Notes: a model not told the origin generated them from the sequence alone. Shown: positions 1 to 8,627, numbered from the stretch's first letter. The stretch: 64,000 nucleotides of DNA from JAICMB01 sp963802915 (GCA_963802915.1 CAWDKQ010000010.1:186001-250000); one strand, 5' to 3'. A program made the numbers and translations.

Positions 1-710
1 TCGCCGGAATTGAGAAGCTGATCCCGCGCGCCACCGATCTCACTGTCTTTCTCAAACTGCTGGGCCGCAGCGCTACCGGCCAGGCACTCACCGTCTATAC
101 GTCGTTCCTCTCGGGCCCCCGCCGCGAAGGCGAAGTCGACGGGCCCGACGAATTCTACGTCATCCTGCTCGATAACGGCCGCACCAAGGTGCTCGCCAAC
201 GCCGAAAGACGCGAATCGCTGTTTTGCATCCGCTGCGGCGCATGCCTGAACCACTGCCCCGTCTATCGCAAAATCGGCGGCCACAATTATCCCTGGATCT
301 ATTCGGGACCGATCGGCAAAATCATCACCCCGCAATTCCACGGCGTGATGCAGGACCCCTGGCTGCCGTTCGCCTCCAGCCTATGCGGCGCGTGCGCCGA
401 AGTTTGCCCGGTCAAAATCGACATCCCCAGGCACCTGCTCCAGCTCCGCTCCGAAATCTCCGAAGCGAAGCCGAGCGCCGAAAGCCGCGCGTTCGGAATA
501 TATGCCTGGCTGATGCGGCATCCACGGCTTTTCGCCTTATCCGGGAAAATTGGCTCCCTATTTACGCCTCGCCCGAAAAATGCCGGCTGGATTCGTCATC
601 TCCCCGGATTCATAAGCGTCGGACCGCTCAAAAAATGGATGCAGGAGCGCGATCTACCACCCCCGGCGAAGAAGAGTTTCCACGACCTTTGGAAGGAGCG
701 CGGCAAATGA
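1..710 (+). CDS. lutB: LutB-type iron-sulfur protein of lactate utilisation (5' partial)
   Basis: C-terminal part of an LUD-domain ferredoxin-type protein; the open frame runs in from the left edge (first full codon at base 3). Visible are a CIRCGACLNHC 4Fe-4S motif near base 225 and a second cluster, CGACAEVCP, near base 388, followed by the usual basic C-terminal tail. In the LutABC system this cytoplasmic protein passes electrons during oxidation of L-lactate to pyruvate. The stop overlaps the start of lutC in an ATGA, as expected for a lut operon; lutA would lie upstream, outside the window. The N-terminal LUD domain is mostly missing only because of the window edge. Confidence 0.9.
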   Translation, partial: AGIEKLIPRATDLTVFLKLLGRSATGQALTVYTSFLSGPRREGEVDGPDEFYVILLDNGRTKVLANAERRESLFCIRCGACLNHCPVYRKIGGHNYPWIYSGPIGKIITPQFHGVMQDPWLPFASSLCGACAEVCPVKIDIPRHLLQLRSEISEAKPSAESRAFGIYAWLMRHPRLFALSGKIGSLFTPRPKNAGWIRHLPGFISVGPLKKWMQERDLPPPAKKSFHDLWKERGK

Positions 711-1360
711 GCGACTCGCGCACTGACGTTCTGGACCGTGTCCGCGCCGCTCTTGGCCGCAAACCTGGGCAGGCTCCGCCACCGCTCCCGCCCACCGTAC
801 TGCACACACGAAACCTTCCTACTCTGGAACGCGTCGAGCTTTTTGTTCAGCAGTTTGCAACGCTGAATGGCAAGCCGGTGCGTGTACGCGGCTGCGCCGA
901 AGCAGCTTCAGTGGTTCGCGACTTGATAAACGGAAAGACAGCGGTGGCATCGAACGCTCCATTTTTGAGGGAATGCGGTATCACGGATATGGCGGGTGTG
1001 CAGACTGGATTCACGACCCGCGACGAACTTCGCGCCGCATGCGCGACAGCCGATTTCGGAATTACCAGCGCCGATTTTGCGCTCGCCGATACCGGTACGT
1101 TCGTAATGTTATCCAGTCCTAAAGAAGCGCGTCTCATTTCACTCCTGCCTCCCGTCCACATTGGCGTATTTCCGGCTAATCGACTTTTGCCGAACCTCGA
1201 CGAGTTGTTTACGCGCGTACCCAAGCCGGCCGATCAAACCAGCTCGATGGTCTTGATTACAGGCCCAAGCCGCACGGCCGACATCGAACAGATTCTTGTC
1301 CGCGGTGTTCATGGACCGGGCGAAATCTACGCGGTAATCGTGGAAGAAGGAGAGGAATGA
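707..1360 (+). CDS. lutC: LutC-type LUD domain protein, lactate utilisation
   Basis: 217-residue protein of the LUD/LutC family (usual length 200-240), partner of LutA and LutB in L-lactate oxidation. The conserved C-terminal half is clear: a segment reading ITSADFALADTGT, then LPPVHIGV and a final TGPSRTADIE motif. The ATG at 707 overlaps the lutB stop and has a strong GGAAGGAG at 691-698; the same frame is open further upstream but that part is only an out-of-frame shadow of lutB. Its own stop overlaps the next gene by four bases, so three genes are probably translationally coupled. Confidence 0.92.
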   Translation: MSDSRTDVLDRVRAALGRKPGQAPPPLPPTVLHTRNLPTLERVELFVQQFATLNGKPVRVRGCAEAASVVRDLINGKTAVASNAPFLRECGITDMAGVQTGFTTRDELRAACATADFGITSADFALADTGTFVMLSSPKEARLISLLPPVHIGVFPANRLLPNLDELFTRVPKPADQTSSMVLITGPSRTADIEQILVRGVHGPGEIYAVIVEEGEE

Positions 1361-1977
1361 GATCGAATTTTCTTTTGACGGCGGCTTGTGCGCTCGCCGG
1401 ACTTGTGCTCTGCGCCGGCCCCACCGCTTCTGCCCAGTCTTTTGAGGCGGCGGTGACAGGAGGCGTGACGCAAATAGGCGGAGGCAATATCACGGATAGC
1501 TATTCCGGCGTGCCGGGAGCCGGGGACTACGTGAAGCTCGACAATGGCTGGAATCTGGGATTCCGAATGACAGTAAATCCGTACGATCATTTCGGATTTG
1601 AGGTCGGCTACATCTATAACCGCACGAACCTCAACATTGGCGGCCAGGACCAGGGCGGCATGGCGGTCCACCAGGGGTACGGCAACGCTCTCGCTTATTT
1701 GACCAAGAGCGAGGCGCGCATTCGGCCCTTCGGAACGGCCGGTCTGAACTATAGTAATTTCGTCCCACCCGGACAATCGGCACAATATGGCGGCGGCCAG
1801 AATAAATTCGGATTCAATTACGGTGGCGGAATCAAGGTGAAATTAACCGGGATGTGGCAAGCCCGCTTCGATATACGGCAATTCAACACCGGAAAGCCAG
1901 GCTTCGGCGTTCTTACCGGGCTCAGTGGCCGCTTGTTAATGACCGAATACTCCGCCGGTATCGGCGTCGGATTCTAA
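1357..1977 (+). CDS. Outer-membrane beta-barrel protein
   Basis: 206 residues with a signal peptide (basic start, hydrophobic core, cleavage near A-S-A-Q-S at about residue 27) followed by alternating aromatic/polar strands and many glycines, typical of small OmpA-like eight-strand barrels. The last residues end in an aromatic, G-V-G-F, a common C-terminal outer-membrane targeting signature. It starts inside the last codons of lutC (ATGA overlap). A role in the lactate operon is not evident; it may be a structural or porin-like protein that was attached to the operon. Family identity below the barrel level is not clear. Confidence 0.75.
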   Translation: MRSNFLLTAACALAGLVLCAGPTASAQSFEAAVTGGVTQIGGGNITDSYSGVPGAGDYVKLDNGWNLGFRMTVNPYDHFGFEVGYIYNRTNLNIGGQDQGGMAVHQGYGNALAYLTKSEARIRPFGTAGLNYSNFVPPGQSAQYGGGQNKFGFNYGGGIKVKLTGMWQARFDIRQFNTGKPGFGVLTGLSGRLLMTEYSAGIGVGF

Positions 1978-2014
1978 GCCACGCTCGATCCTGTCGGCCA
2001 TTACCGTATCGAGA

Positions 2015-2293
2015 TCATCCAGACCGCTGCCGGGATTCATACTCCTTCTGAATATTCATCCAGAAATCAGCGCTGGTACCGAAGTGCCGCGCCAAACGCA
2101 ACGCCGTATCGGGCGTAATTCCGCGGCGTTCGTTGACAATTTCGCTGACCTGTGTGACCGGTACGTGCAGTTCCAGGGCAAGCCCGTTGATCGAAATCCC
2201 CAAGGGCTTCATAAACTCCTCACGAAGCATTTCACCCGGGTGAACCGGGGTACGCCTCACGTTCCAGCCCCGTTCAAGGCGCTTGATGCTCAT
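2015..2293 (-). CDS. higA: HigA-family antitoxin (XRE helix-turn-helix)
   Basis: 92-residue DNA-binding antitoxin. The N-terminal PVHPGEML signature and the helix-turn-helix (LGISINGLALELHVP ... ISEIVNERRG-like, here VSEIVNERRGI) are diagnostic of the HigA/VapI group, which binds its operator and neutralises the HigB RNase. The C-terminal LARHFGTSADFWMN segment is also standard. A GGAGGG ribosome site lies about 10 bases before the ATG. It sits 20 bases after the stop of a degraded higB, the normal toxin-first order of higBA loci. It is intact while its toxin is not. Confidence 0.88.
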   Translation of the reverse strand: MSIKRLERGWNVRRTPVHPGEMLREEFMKPLGISINGLALELHVPVTQVSEIVNERRGITPDTALRLARHFGTSADFWMNIQKEYESRQRSG

Positions 2294-2313
2294 ACCTTCG
2301 TTCCCTCCACCAC

Positions 2314-2391
2314 CTAGCGATAATCAACAATCTCGACTTTGTTTTGCTTGGGTTCGCGGTCGGATTTCCAACGAGAGCTTAGAGCGGGTCG
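2314..2391 (-). pseudogene. higB: HigB toxin C-terminal remnant
   Basis: Reading the minus strand in the frame that ends with TAG at 2314-2316 gives about 23 codons ending RWK...KVEIVDYR. HigB/RelE-fold toxins of the higBA type end in FRW...VEIVDYH. The distance to higA (20 bases) is that of a normal higBA operon. Further upstream the frame is open but shows no HigB-like sequence; instead the 3' end of another gene (2379-2990) overlaps the fragment. I infer that the toxin has been deleted except for its tail. The match is short, so chance similarity is possible, but the position next to higA supports it. Confidence 0.55.
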
Positions 2392-2990
2392 ACCTTCGTT
2401 GATTCTTCGGTCGACGAATTGTCGGACGTTCTATGCTGCGAGGCTTCGAACACCAACTCATCAATCTCCGCGATTTCAAGAAGCCGACGCGAGCCATAGA
2501 CCAATGTCCACCTATTCACTTCCTCGGTAAGGAGATCTGGCCCGAATCGGGCTGCGCCGAAATCAGCGCGCTGCCCGCGCAATGCTACGACTGAACGGGA
2601 AAATCGGCCCTTGCCATGACCGAGTTTGCAATCAAAGAAGAGAATCTCTCTCCGACTTATCTCGCCAGCGCAAGCTCTACTGATCGACCGCGCCAGATTG
2701 GACGACGTTTTGTGCAAAGGGAACGACTTCGGAAGAGCAGCGCCGACGTATGTAATGCCGAGCCTCAAAGCAAGTTCGCGAATCTCCTTGGTTCGCTTCG
2801 CATCGCGCATAAGCTGCCGAACGATAGCAACCGCCATCGCGAGGCCGAAGGCCCATATGAAGAAATGCTCACTCCCTCCATCGCGAGTCGCGATCAGATA
2901 AGCAATCGAAAGGAGGAGAACCGCCGCGGCGATCGAAAAGAAAAACCGACGGCCATCGAACCCTAATTCCGTTTTGTGCTGCTCGAACAT
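2379..2990 (-). CDS. Hypothetical membrane protein with two N-terminal TM segments
   Basis: 203 residues. Two hydrophobic segments at about residues 17-35 and 42-60 are followed by a basic stretch (RDAKRTKEIRELA) and a soluble cytoplasmic domain ending in VYGSRRLLEIAEIDELV. The pattern resembles unnamed membrane proteins common in Acidobacteria that keep a similar YGSRRLL segment, but I cannot name a family with certainty. Its 3' end overlaps the higB remnant in another frame, which may mark the junction of a deletion. Confidence 0.6.
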   Translation of the reverse strand: MFEQHKTELGFDGRRFFFSIAAAVLLLSIAYLIATRDGGSEHFFIWAFGLAMAVAIVRQLMRDAKRTKEIRELALRLGITYVGAALPKSFPLHKTSSNLARSISRACAGEISRREILFFDCKLGHGKGRFSRSVVALRGQRADFGAARFGPDLLTEEVNRWTLVYGSRRLLEIAEIDELVFEASQHRTSDNSSTEESTKVDPL

Positions 2991-3025
2991 TCCACCGCTA
3001 TCAGTGTACGGGAATCGTCTGGTCT

Positions 3026-3226
3026 CTATTCGATACTACGCAGACTCCAATAATAATCCTTGGTAAACGGCGTTACCGGGAACTTGATAGCTCGGGTCCG
3101 CAACGTCGGCCAAATCGAGGATAACGCTACTTGAACGAAGCCGCCCGCGCGCCGAACATTGTCCGTGTGGCCAGTCTCAGCAGTCGCTAAATGCTTGCAG
3201 CCTAGTGCGAGGCATAAGGCGATCAC
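3026..3226 (-). CDS. Possible small hypothetical protein (weak)
   Basis: A 66-codon frame opening with GTG and a short hydrophobic, lipobox-like start (ALCLALGCKH). No family is recognised, no strong ribosome site is visible, and the remainder shows no clear domain. It occupies most of the otherwise empty space between the membrane protein and the thioredoxin-like gene. It may be spurious or a decayed gene. Confidence 0.22.
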   Translation of the reverse strand: MIALCLALGCKHLATAETGHTDNVRRAGGFVQVALSSIWPTLRTRAIKFPVTPFTKDYYWSLRSIE

Positions 3227-3248
3227 GAAATCAAAACGCCCGAAGGAG

Positions 3249-3758
3249 CTACTCCGCCTCCAGCCCCACCTTCTTCAGCAACCGCCGCAACCCGTCCTCT
3301 CCGGCAGCGCCATTCTGCCGCCCAGCCACGTTGCCCTCCTTGTCAATCAAAACATAGATGGGGTAGCTGTTTGCAGCAAAATAAGCCGCCAGATTCGTGT
3401 CTTCTGTCAGCACCACCTTACAGGGACGCGGCGACTCCTCAAGATACTTCTTCACCTTCTTCTTCGACTCGCCGACATTCACCGCAAGCACCAGCAATCC
3501 CTTCTCGGTGAAGTCATGCACGACCGCCTCGAGAGCAGGCTCGTCGCTGCGGCAGTAAGGGCACCACGTCGTCCAAAACTGTATCAGTACATTTTTGCCC
3601 TTCAGCGAGTCGTTATCGTAATTTTCGCCATCCATGCTTCTGGCATGGAAACGTGGCGCAGGTTCGCGCGAGTTAATGCCGCCAAAAGCGCCGGCAATCG
3701 GAGCAGCAGCGATACCGGCGATCACGGCTCTGCGAGAGATCGGACATTGCCAGGACAC
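3249..3758 (-). CDS. TlpA/ResA-like thioredoxin-fold protein
   Basis: 169 residues with an N-terminal twin-arginine-like start (ISRRAVIAGIAAAPIAGA) for export, then a thioredoxin fold with the redox motif WCPYC (Cys66, Cys69) and a cis-Pro region SYPIYVLIDKEG. Such periplasmic thiol-disulfide proteins reduce or oxidise partner proteins, often during cytochrome c maturation. The only available start in the frame is GTG at 3758, because a TGA lies five codons upstream; the ribosome site is weak. It stands alone between unrelated genes, so the substrate cannot be inferred. Confidence 0.85.
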   Translation of the reverse strand: MSWQCPISRRAVIAGIAAAPIAGAFGGINSREPAPRFHARSMDGENYDNDSLKGKNVLIQFWTTWCPYCRSDEPALEAVVHDFTEKGLLVLAVNVGESKKKVKKYLEESPRPCKVVLTEDTNLAAYFAANSYPIYVLIDKEGNVAGRQNGAAGEDGLRRLLKKVGLEAE

Positions 3759-3854
3759 GCCGTGATCATATCACTGCGTCCACTCAAGTGCCCGCTTTCT
3801 GTTAATGCGAGGGCAGCCTCTTCGCGTGTATCATACTGGAGTAGGAGACTTTGT

Positions 3855-4127
3855 ATGCCGCGCGGTAATCCATCCCCGAAGCTTGCGATCACCATCGACC
3901 CTGAAGTTCACGGCAAAATCCTTACGGCGGCCGCCCACGAGGGGGTGAGCGTTTCCGCCTGGATCACGAGCGCGGCGCGCGAAGCACTGCGGCGGCGGGC
4001 TGGTCTGGCGGCGGTCGCCGTATGGGAAAAGCAGCACGGGCCCTTCAGCGCAGAGGAGATGGATGAAGCCCGCCGCAGCGTGCGGTCGCAACTGCGAACG
4101 GCCCGAGCCCTCCGGCGTCCGGCGTGA
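3855..4127 (+). CDS. Ribbon-helix-helix-like antitoxin of a PIN toxin pair
   Basis: 90-residue protein. The N-terminal part (KLAITIDPEVHGKILTAAAHEGVSVSAWITSAAREAL) has the strand-helix-helix pattern of CopG/Arc-type regulators; the C-terminal charged tail would bind the toxin. The ATG at 3855 has GGAG seven bases upstream; the longer open frame before it has no coding features. The stop overlaps the GTG start of a PIN-domain gene, the standard antitoxin-toxin layout. Expected role: repress its own promoter and mask the PIN nuclease. Confidence 0.8.
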   Translation: MPRGNPSPKLAITIDPEVHGKILTAAAHEGVSVSAWITSAAREALRRRAGLAAVAVWEKQHGPFSAEEMDEARRSVRSQLRTARALRRPA

Positions 4128-4504
4128 GCAGGGTTGTCTACGACGCTGCCGTGCTGGTGGGGGCGGATCGAAACGATCGGCGCACATGGGCGGAACACAA
4201 GGCGCGTTTGGAATTTGGTGTCATTCCCGCGGTTCCTGCGCCCGTCGTCGCCCAGGTCAGCCGGTCGCCAAGACAAGCCCAGCTCAGGCGGTTCCTGACG
4301 GGTTGCGCGGTCGTTCCTCTTGACGAAAGCCAGGCGCACGAAGCAGGACGGCTGCTAGGCAAGAGCGGAACTGCGGATATTATTGACGCCGTTGTGGTCA
4401 CCATAGCCCTTCGCCTGCACGCGACGATTCTCACAAGCGATCCTGACGACATAAAACGGCTGGTCGTGTCATCTGGCCGTCGGGTTCCCGTCGTGGCCGT
4501 CTGA
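4124..4504 (+). CDS. PIN-domain toxin (VapC-like)
   Basis: 126-residue PIN nuclease fold, expected to cut RNA with Mg2+. Acidic residues at Asp7 (VYDAAVL), Asp85/Asp88 (TADIIDA) and Asp106 (TSDPDD) match the active-site scaffold. The position that is Glu in classic VapC proteins is Gln44 here (PVVAQVSR), which I believe is typical of one PIN subfamily with long RxPRQxxL segments. GTG start overlapping the antitoxin stop (GTGA) means tight translational coupling. No separate promoter is expected. Confidence 0.83.
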   Translation: MSRVVYDAAVLVGADRNDRRTWAEHKARLEFGVIPAVPAPVVAQVSRSPRQAQLRRFLTGCAVVPLDESQAHEAGRLLGKSGTADIIDAVVVTIALRLHATILTSDPDDIKRLVVSSGRRVPVVAV

Positions 4505-4617
4505 TGCCTCGCGCAAACACCCGTTGCAGATGCACGCCGACGAGTACAAGGTCCGCAATCCTACCAGTCCCGCCCGGCACACCATGCCGCTTCCCGCCCG
4601 GCCTCCTCTACGTACAC

Positions 4618-6591
4618 TCAAACGCGCGCTTTCACCGGTATCCGAATCAACACCCAGGCAACCGCGCCGAATCCAATAAACGATAACCATCCGCCCCAAG
4701 CATTGTAAAAAGGCACCGTAGCGATCGCCGGAATCCCAGCCAGAAACACGACCGCCAGCAGAATTCCAACGATCGCTTCTCCCGCGATCAATCCTGACGC
4801 CAGCAAAGTCCCCCGCTCCTCCACAATCGCCTTTCTCTCCGGCGCGTACTTCGCCGACAGCCGGTCCGCAACCCACTTCATCGCTCCACCGACAAAAATC
4901 GCCGACGAAGTATCGAACGGCAGATACATTCCTACCGCGATCAACATCGGCGATCGCGCCCCGCAAGCGATCATTGCAATTCCAAACGCCGCGCCGATCG
5001 CGAGCAATCCCCAAGCCATCTCGCCGCCCACGATTCCCTTCGCGAGCTGCGCCATCAATCCCGCTTGCGGCGCGGGAAGCTCCGTCCCGCCGATCCCGCC
5101 CGTCTTCAGATTCGCCTGGTGCAGCGCGATAATCGGCCACATCAAAAAGAACGCGAGCAGAATCACCGCGATGATTTCCACCACCTGCATCTTCCACGGA
5201 GTGCCTCCCAACAGGTGCCCCGCTTTCAAATCCTGAATCAATGAACCCGATGTCGAGCACGCCACGCAGACCACTGCCGCCACTCCCAACACCGCCGCGA
5301 CTCCCGGCATTCCCGTGACATGAATCGCCAGCATCACGAGCGCGGAGATAATCAGAGCCGACAGCGTCAAACCCGATAGCGGCTGATTCGACGTCCCCAC
5401 TAATCCGACCAGATAACCGCCGATCGCGGAGAGCAGAAATCCCGTGACGCTCATTACCACCGTCGCGACAATTGCCGCCACCAACCCGCGCGTAAAGTAA
5501 TAATAGATTCCGCCGACCGGAACCAGCAGCAAAAGGATCGCGATCAGAACCCACTTCGGAGGAATATCCTGCTCCGTGCGATCCACCGGCTCCGCTTCAT
5601 GCACCGCCTTCGAGGACGCCGCAAACGCGCCTTTCAGCGAGCTTACCAGCGATTCGCGCATCGAAAACATCGTATTCGCCGCGCCTACCAGCATGGTGCC
5701 TACGGCAATCGGCCGCACGATGTTGAACCACACCGTGTATGCCGCGACACTCGGATCGTTCGTGCCCAGCCGCCGAGGTAAATCCGGATCGAAGAACAAC
5801 AGCAGCGGAATGAAAATCCACCACGCCAGCAGCCCGCCCGACACGTTGATCGACGAAAGCTCCGGCCCGATGATGTACCCGATGCCCATGAGCGCGGGCG
5901 AAAGGCTCGGAGTGGACCACGGGATGCCTCCGTAATGCGTCACGGTTCCGATCGGCTGCTGGTCCGGATTGAAGTGCCTGATCACGGATCGCGGAAACGC
6001 GATGAAGCCCTTCGTATACTCGCGAAAAACCTGCACGCCTTTATCGGAAGTGAGGATCTGAATCAGCCCCGCAAATCCCATCGCGCCGAAGATGTATCGT
6101 GGAGCGCTGCTCGCCTCGACATTGCCGGATTTCGTGATCTCATAGCTGGCCACGCTCTCGGGAAAAGGCAGCGGCGTATCCACGCACAGCGGCCGGCGTA
6201 AAAGAATGATGAAGAAAACGCCGAGCAGCCCGCCGACAAGGAGAATCAGAGTCGCTTCCCAATAATGCGACCGCAAATCCTTCCACAGATGCGTTCCGTT
6301 CAGTTGCACCATCATGAACGCTGGAATCGTAAAGATCGCACCTGCCACCAAAGCCTCGCCCACCGAAGCAGCCGTCCGAGCTATGTTCTGCTCCGCAATG
6401 CCGCCGCGAAACGCCGGGATGCGAAACAAAGCCATCGCGATCACAGCGGCCGGAATCGTAGCGGCGACCGTCTGCCCCGCCCTCATACCGAGATAGGCAT
6501 TAGCAGATCCAAAAACGAACGCAAGAAAAATGCCGAGAGCGACCGCTTTCAGGGTCATCTCCGGAGGGGCTTTCACGGGAGAAGGCTGCAC
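4618..6591 (-). CDS. OPT-family oligopeptide/metal-chelate transporter
   Basis: 657-residue integral membrane protein. The N-terminal LTLKAV-type start and the FGSANAYLGMRAGQTVAATIPAAV segment are hallmarks of the OPT superfamily, which imports peptides or metal complexes by proton symport. About 14-16 hydrophobic segments can be counted, with the conserved PxG/TSNQPLSGLT loop near the middle and late motifs such as GARSPMLIAVGMYLPF. GTG at 6591 is the longest start; ATG at 6558 (MTLKAVAL) is an equally good choice. Substrate is not predictable from sequence. The gene is divergent from the APC permease. Confidence 0.9.
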   Translation of the reverse strand: MQPSPVKAPPEMTLKAVALGIFLAFVFGSANAYLGMRAGQTVAATIPAAVIAMALFRIPAFRGGIAEQNIARTAASVGEALVAGAIFTIPAFMMVQLNGTHLWKDLRSHYWEATLILLVGGLLGVFFIILLRRPLCVDTPLPFPESVASYEITKSGNVEASSAPRYIFGAMGFAGLIQILTSDKGVQVFREYTKGFIAFPRSVIRHFNPDQQPIGTVTHYGGIPWSTPSLSPALMGIGYIIGPELSSINVSGGLLAWWIFIPLLLFFDPDLPRRLGTNDPSVAAYTVWFNIVRPIAVGTMLVGAANTMFSMRESLVSSLKGAFAASSKAVHEAEPVDRTEQDIPPKWVLIAILLLLVPVGGIYYYFTRGLVAAIVATVVMSVTGFLLSAIGGYLVGLVGTSNQPLSGLTLSALIISALVMLAIHVTGMPGVAAVLGVAAVVCVACSTSGSLIQDLKAGHLLGGTPWKMQVVEIIAVILLAFFLMWPIIALHQANLKTGGIGGTELPAPQAGLMAQLAKGIVGGEMAWGLLAIGAAFGIAMIACGARSPMLIAVGMYLPFDTSSAIFVGGAMKWVADRLSAKYAPERKAIVEERGTLLASGLIAGEAIVGILLAVVFLAGIPAIATVPFYNAWGGWLSFIGFGAVAWVLIRIPVKARV

Positions 6592-6668
6592 AGAAGCATC
6601 GTATCAGCACAACGTAGAACTTAGTACATAGAACGTAGAACGTTGCTACCGTATACCGATAACCCGCC

Positions 6669-8060
6669 ATGGAATCCGCGCGCGACGTCCAACAACACAG
6701 CAATCTGCTCCGCAAGGAACTGGGCCTGGGGGATCTCATCCTCGCGCAGATCCTCTACGTGGTCGGCTCCGGTTGGACCGGAACTGCCGCGCGTCTCGGT
6801 GAACAGCATCTCGTCTTCTGGCTCGCCGCCATCGTGCTCTTCTATCTTCCGCTCGCTGCCGTCATCATTCACTTGAATCGAACGTGGCCGCTCGAAGGCG
6901 GGCTTTACCAATGGGCCAAGCTCGGATTCAATGAATTCGCCGGATTCCTGGTCGGCTGGAATCTCTGGCTCTACATTATTCTGTTCATCTCCGCGATGGG
7001 CGTGATGCTCGCCACTAACATCTCTTATGCGCTCGGCCCCAGCTTCTCTTGGATCGGCGCTAGCCGTTGGTGTATTGTGGCCGTCACGGGCACCCTGACC
7101 CTCGGACTCATCGTAGTCACGACACTCGGACTCCGCGTCGGCAAATGGGTCCAGAACTTCGGCGCCGTCTTCCAACTCGCGACGTTCGGCGCGCTCATTT
7201 TATTGCCGCTGACCGGCCGCGCACGCGACTACACACCGCTCCACATCGCGATGCCCGCCATCTCACTATTCAGCCTGAATATCTTCGGAAAAATCTCGAT
7301 GGGCGCATTCAGCGGCTTCGAATATGTCGCGATTCTCGCTGGGGAAACGCGCAGTCCGGCCCGCACCATCGGACGCTCGGTGATCTTCGCCGCGCCCATC
7401 ATCGCGCTGATGTTCATTCTCGGTACCAGCTCCGTTCTCGCCTATGTGAGTCCCGATAAAGTCGATCTCGTCGGCCCGATTCCACAGGCGCTCAGCATCG
7501 GACTGCGGCGCTTCGGGATCGGAGCGGCGGCGGCCACTGCAATCATCCTGATGCTGGTGGGACGTCAGATCGGCGTCGCGACTCTCGCGGTCACCGGCGT
7601 GGCCCGACTGCCCATGGTCGCCGGTTGGGACCATCTGCTGCCGCAGTGGTTCTCAAAATTGCATCCGAAATACAGAACGCCTGTGAACTCCATCCTATTC
7701 GTGAACGCCTTGATTCTGATCGTTGCGCTGGCGGGCATCGTCGGAGTCGGACATCAGGAAGCTTTTCAGATTCTCGACAACGCCTCGAACGCGTTTTACG
7801 GCATCGCCTATCTGTTCATGTTCGCCATCCCGTTGTTCACGCCCGCCCCCGTCTGGCTGCGCGCGGCCGCATTCACGGGATTTTGCGTCACGCTGCTCTC
7901 CTGTGTTCTATCCGTATTTCCGATCGTGCAAGTGGTAAGCTGGCTGTCGTTCGGTCTGAAAGTGGGAGGCGTAATTCTGGTCGCAAATCTGATCGGATGT
8001 TATGTTTACGCCACTTCGCGATTTTCTGGAACTCTTTCCACCGCTTCCCGGAATCCCTAA
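6669..8060 (+). CDS. APC-superfamily amino acid permease
   Basis: 463 residues, about 12 hydrophobic segments. The first helix contains the unwound glycine motif (VVGSGWTG), and the segment FGKISMGAFSGFEYVAILAGE matches the TM6 region of amino acid/polyamine/organocation transporters. A later conserved segment (GVARLPMVAGWDHLLPQWF) is also typical. It would import amino acids or related amines by H+ or Na+ symport or exchange. It starts 78 bases from the divergent OPT gene, so the two may share a regulatory region; the sigma factor gene follows after 6 bases. Confidence 0.88.
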   Translation: MESARDVQQHSNLLRKELGLGDLILAQILYVVGSGWTGTAARLGEQHLVFWLAAIVLFYLPLAAVIIHLNRTWPLEGGLYQWAKLGFNEFAGFLVGWNLWLYIILFISAMGVMLATNISYALGPSFSWIGASRWCIVAVTGTLTLGLIVVTTLGLRVGKWVQNFGAVFQLATFGALILLPLTGRARDYTPLHIAMPAISLFSLNIFGKISMGAFSGFEYVAILAGETRSPARTIGRSVIFAAPIIALMFILGTSSVLAYVSPDKVDLVGPIPQALSIGLRRFGIGAAAATAIILMLVGRQIGVATLAVTGVARLPMVAGWDHLLPQWFSKLHPKYRTPVNSILFVNALILIVALAGIVGVGHQEAFQILDNASNAFYGIAYLFMFAIPLFTPAPVWLRAAAFTGFCVTLLSCVLSVFPIVQVVSWLSFGLKVGGVILVANLIGCYVYATSRFSGTLSTASRNP

Positions 8061-8066
8061 CAGAAG

Positions 8067-8627
8067 ATGCAGGATTTCGATAAGGCCAGCGACGACGACC
8101 TGCTACGGCGCATGACAGCCGGCAACGAAGAAGCGTTTACCGCGTTATACCGCCGGCATCAAGCGGGAGTTTATCGCTTCGCGCTGCACATGAGCGGGAG
8201 TCCGCAGATGGCCGAAGAAGTAACGCAAGAGGTTTTTATGTTTCTGATTCGCGGCGCACGGCAATACGATTCCAAGCGAGGCGCTCTGCAAGGTTTTCTT
8301 TACGGCATAGCCCGCAATCATGTGTTGAAGCTGCTGGAGCGCGAACGCCCCTATAGCGATCCGCCCGCCGACGATGCGCAGTCCCTCGACGACGACACTT
8401 TCGGCGCCATGGTCCGCAACCAGCGGCGCGATTGTTTGCAGAAAGCGCTGCTCGCGCTGCCGGAACATTATCGCGAAGTTCTGGTTTTGTGCGAATTGGA
8501 GGAATTGGATTATGCGCAGGCCGCGGCGGCGCTGGGTTGTCCCATCGGGACCATCCGCTCCCGCCTGAACCGCGCCCGAACGATGCTGGCGTGGCGTCTT
8601 CGCTCGAACGAGAGGTGTCCGGCATGA
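8067..8627 (+). CDS. ECF-type RNA polymerase sigma factor
   Basis: 186 residues, normal for sigma-70 family ECF factors. Region 2 runs from about residue 10 to 85 (FTALYRRHQAGVYRFAL ... AEEVTQEVFMFLIRGARQYD), and region 4 from about 115 to 175 (LPEHYREVLVLCELEELDYAQAAAALGCPIGTIRSRLNRAR), a good helix-turn-helix for the -35 element. Its stop overlaps the start of a membrane-anchored protein (ATGA), the usual sigma/anti-sigma arrangement. It probably turns on a small regulon in response to an envelope signal. Confidence 0.93.
   Translation: MQDFDKASDDDLLRRMTAGNEEAFTALYRRHQAGVYRFALHMSGSPQMAEEVTQEVFMFLIRGARQYDSKRGALQGFLYGIARNHVLKLLERERPYSDPPADDAQSLDDDTFGAMVRNQRRDCLQKALLALPEHYREVLVLCELEELDYAQAAAALGCPIGTIRSRLNRARTMLAWRLRSNERCPA

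Noticed and set aside
224..706. In-frame extension of lutC into lutB
   Set aside because: Arg/Pro-rich sequence without LUD features; the ATG at 707 with GGAAGGAG is the clear start.
3159..3854. Extension of the antitoxin frame to 322 codons
   Set aside because: Overlaps the antisense thioredoxin-like gene; the ribosome site and family alignment support ATG 3855.
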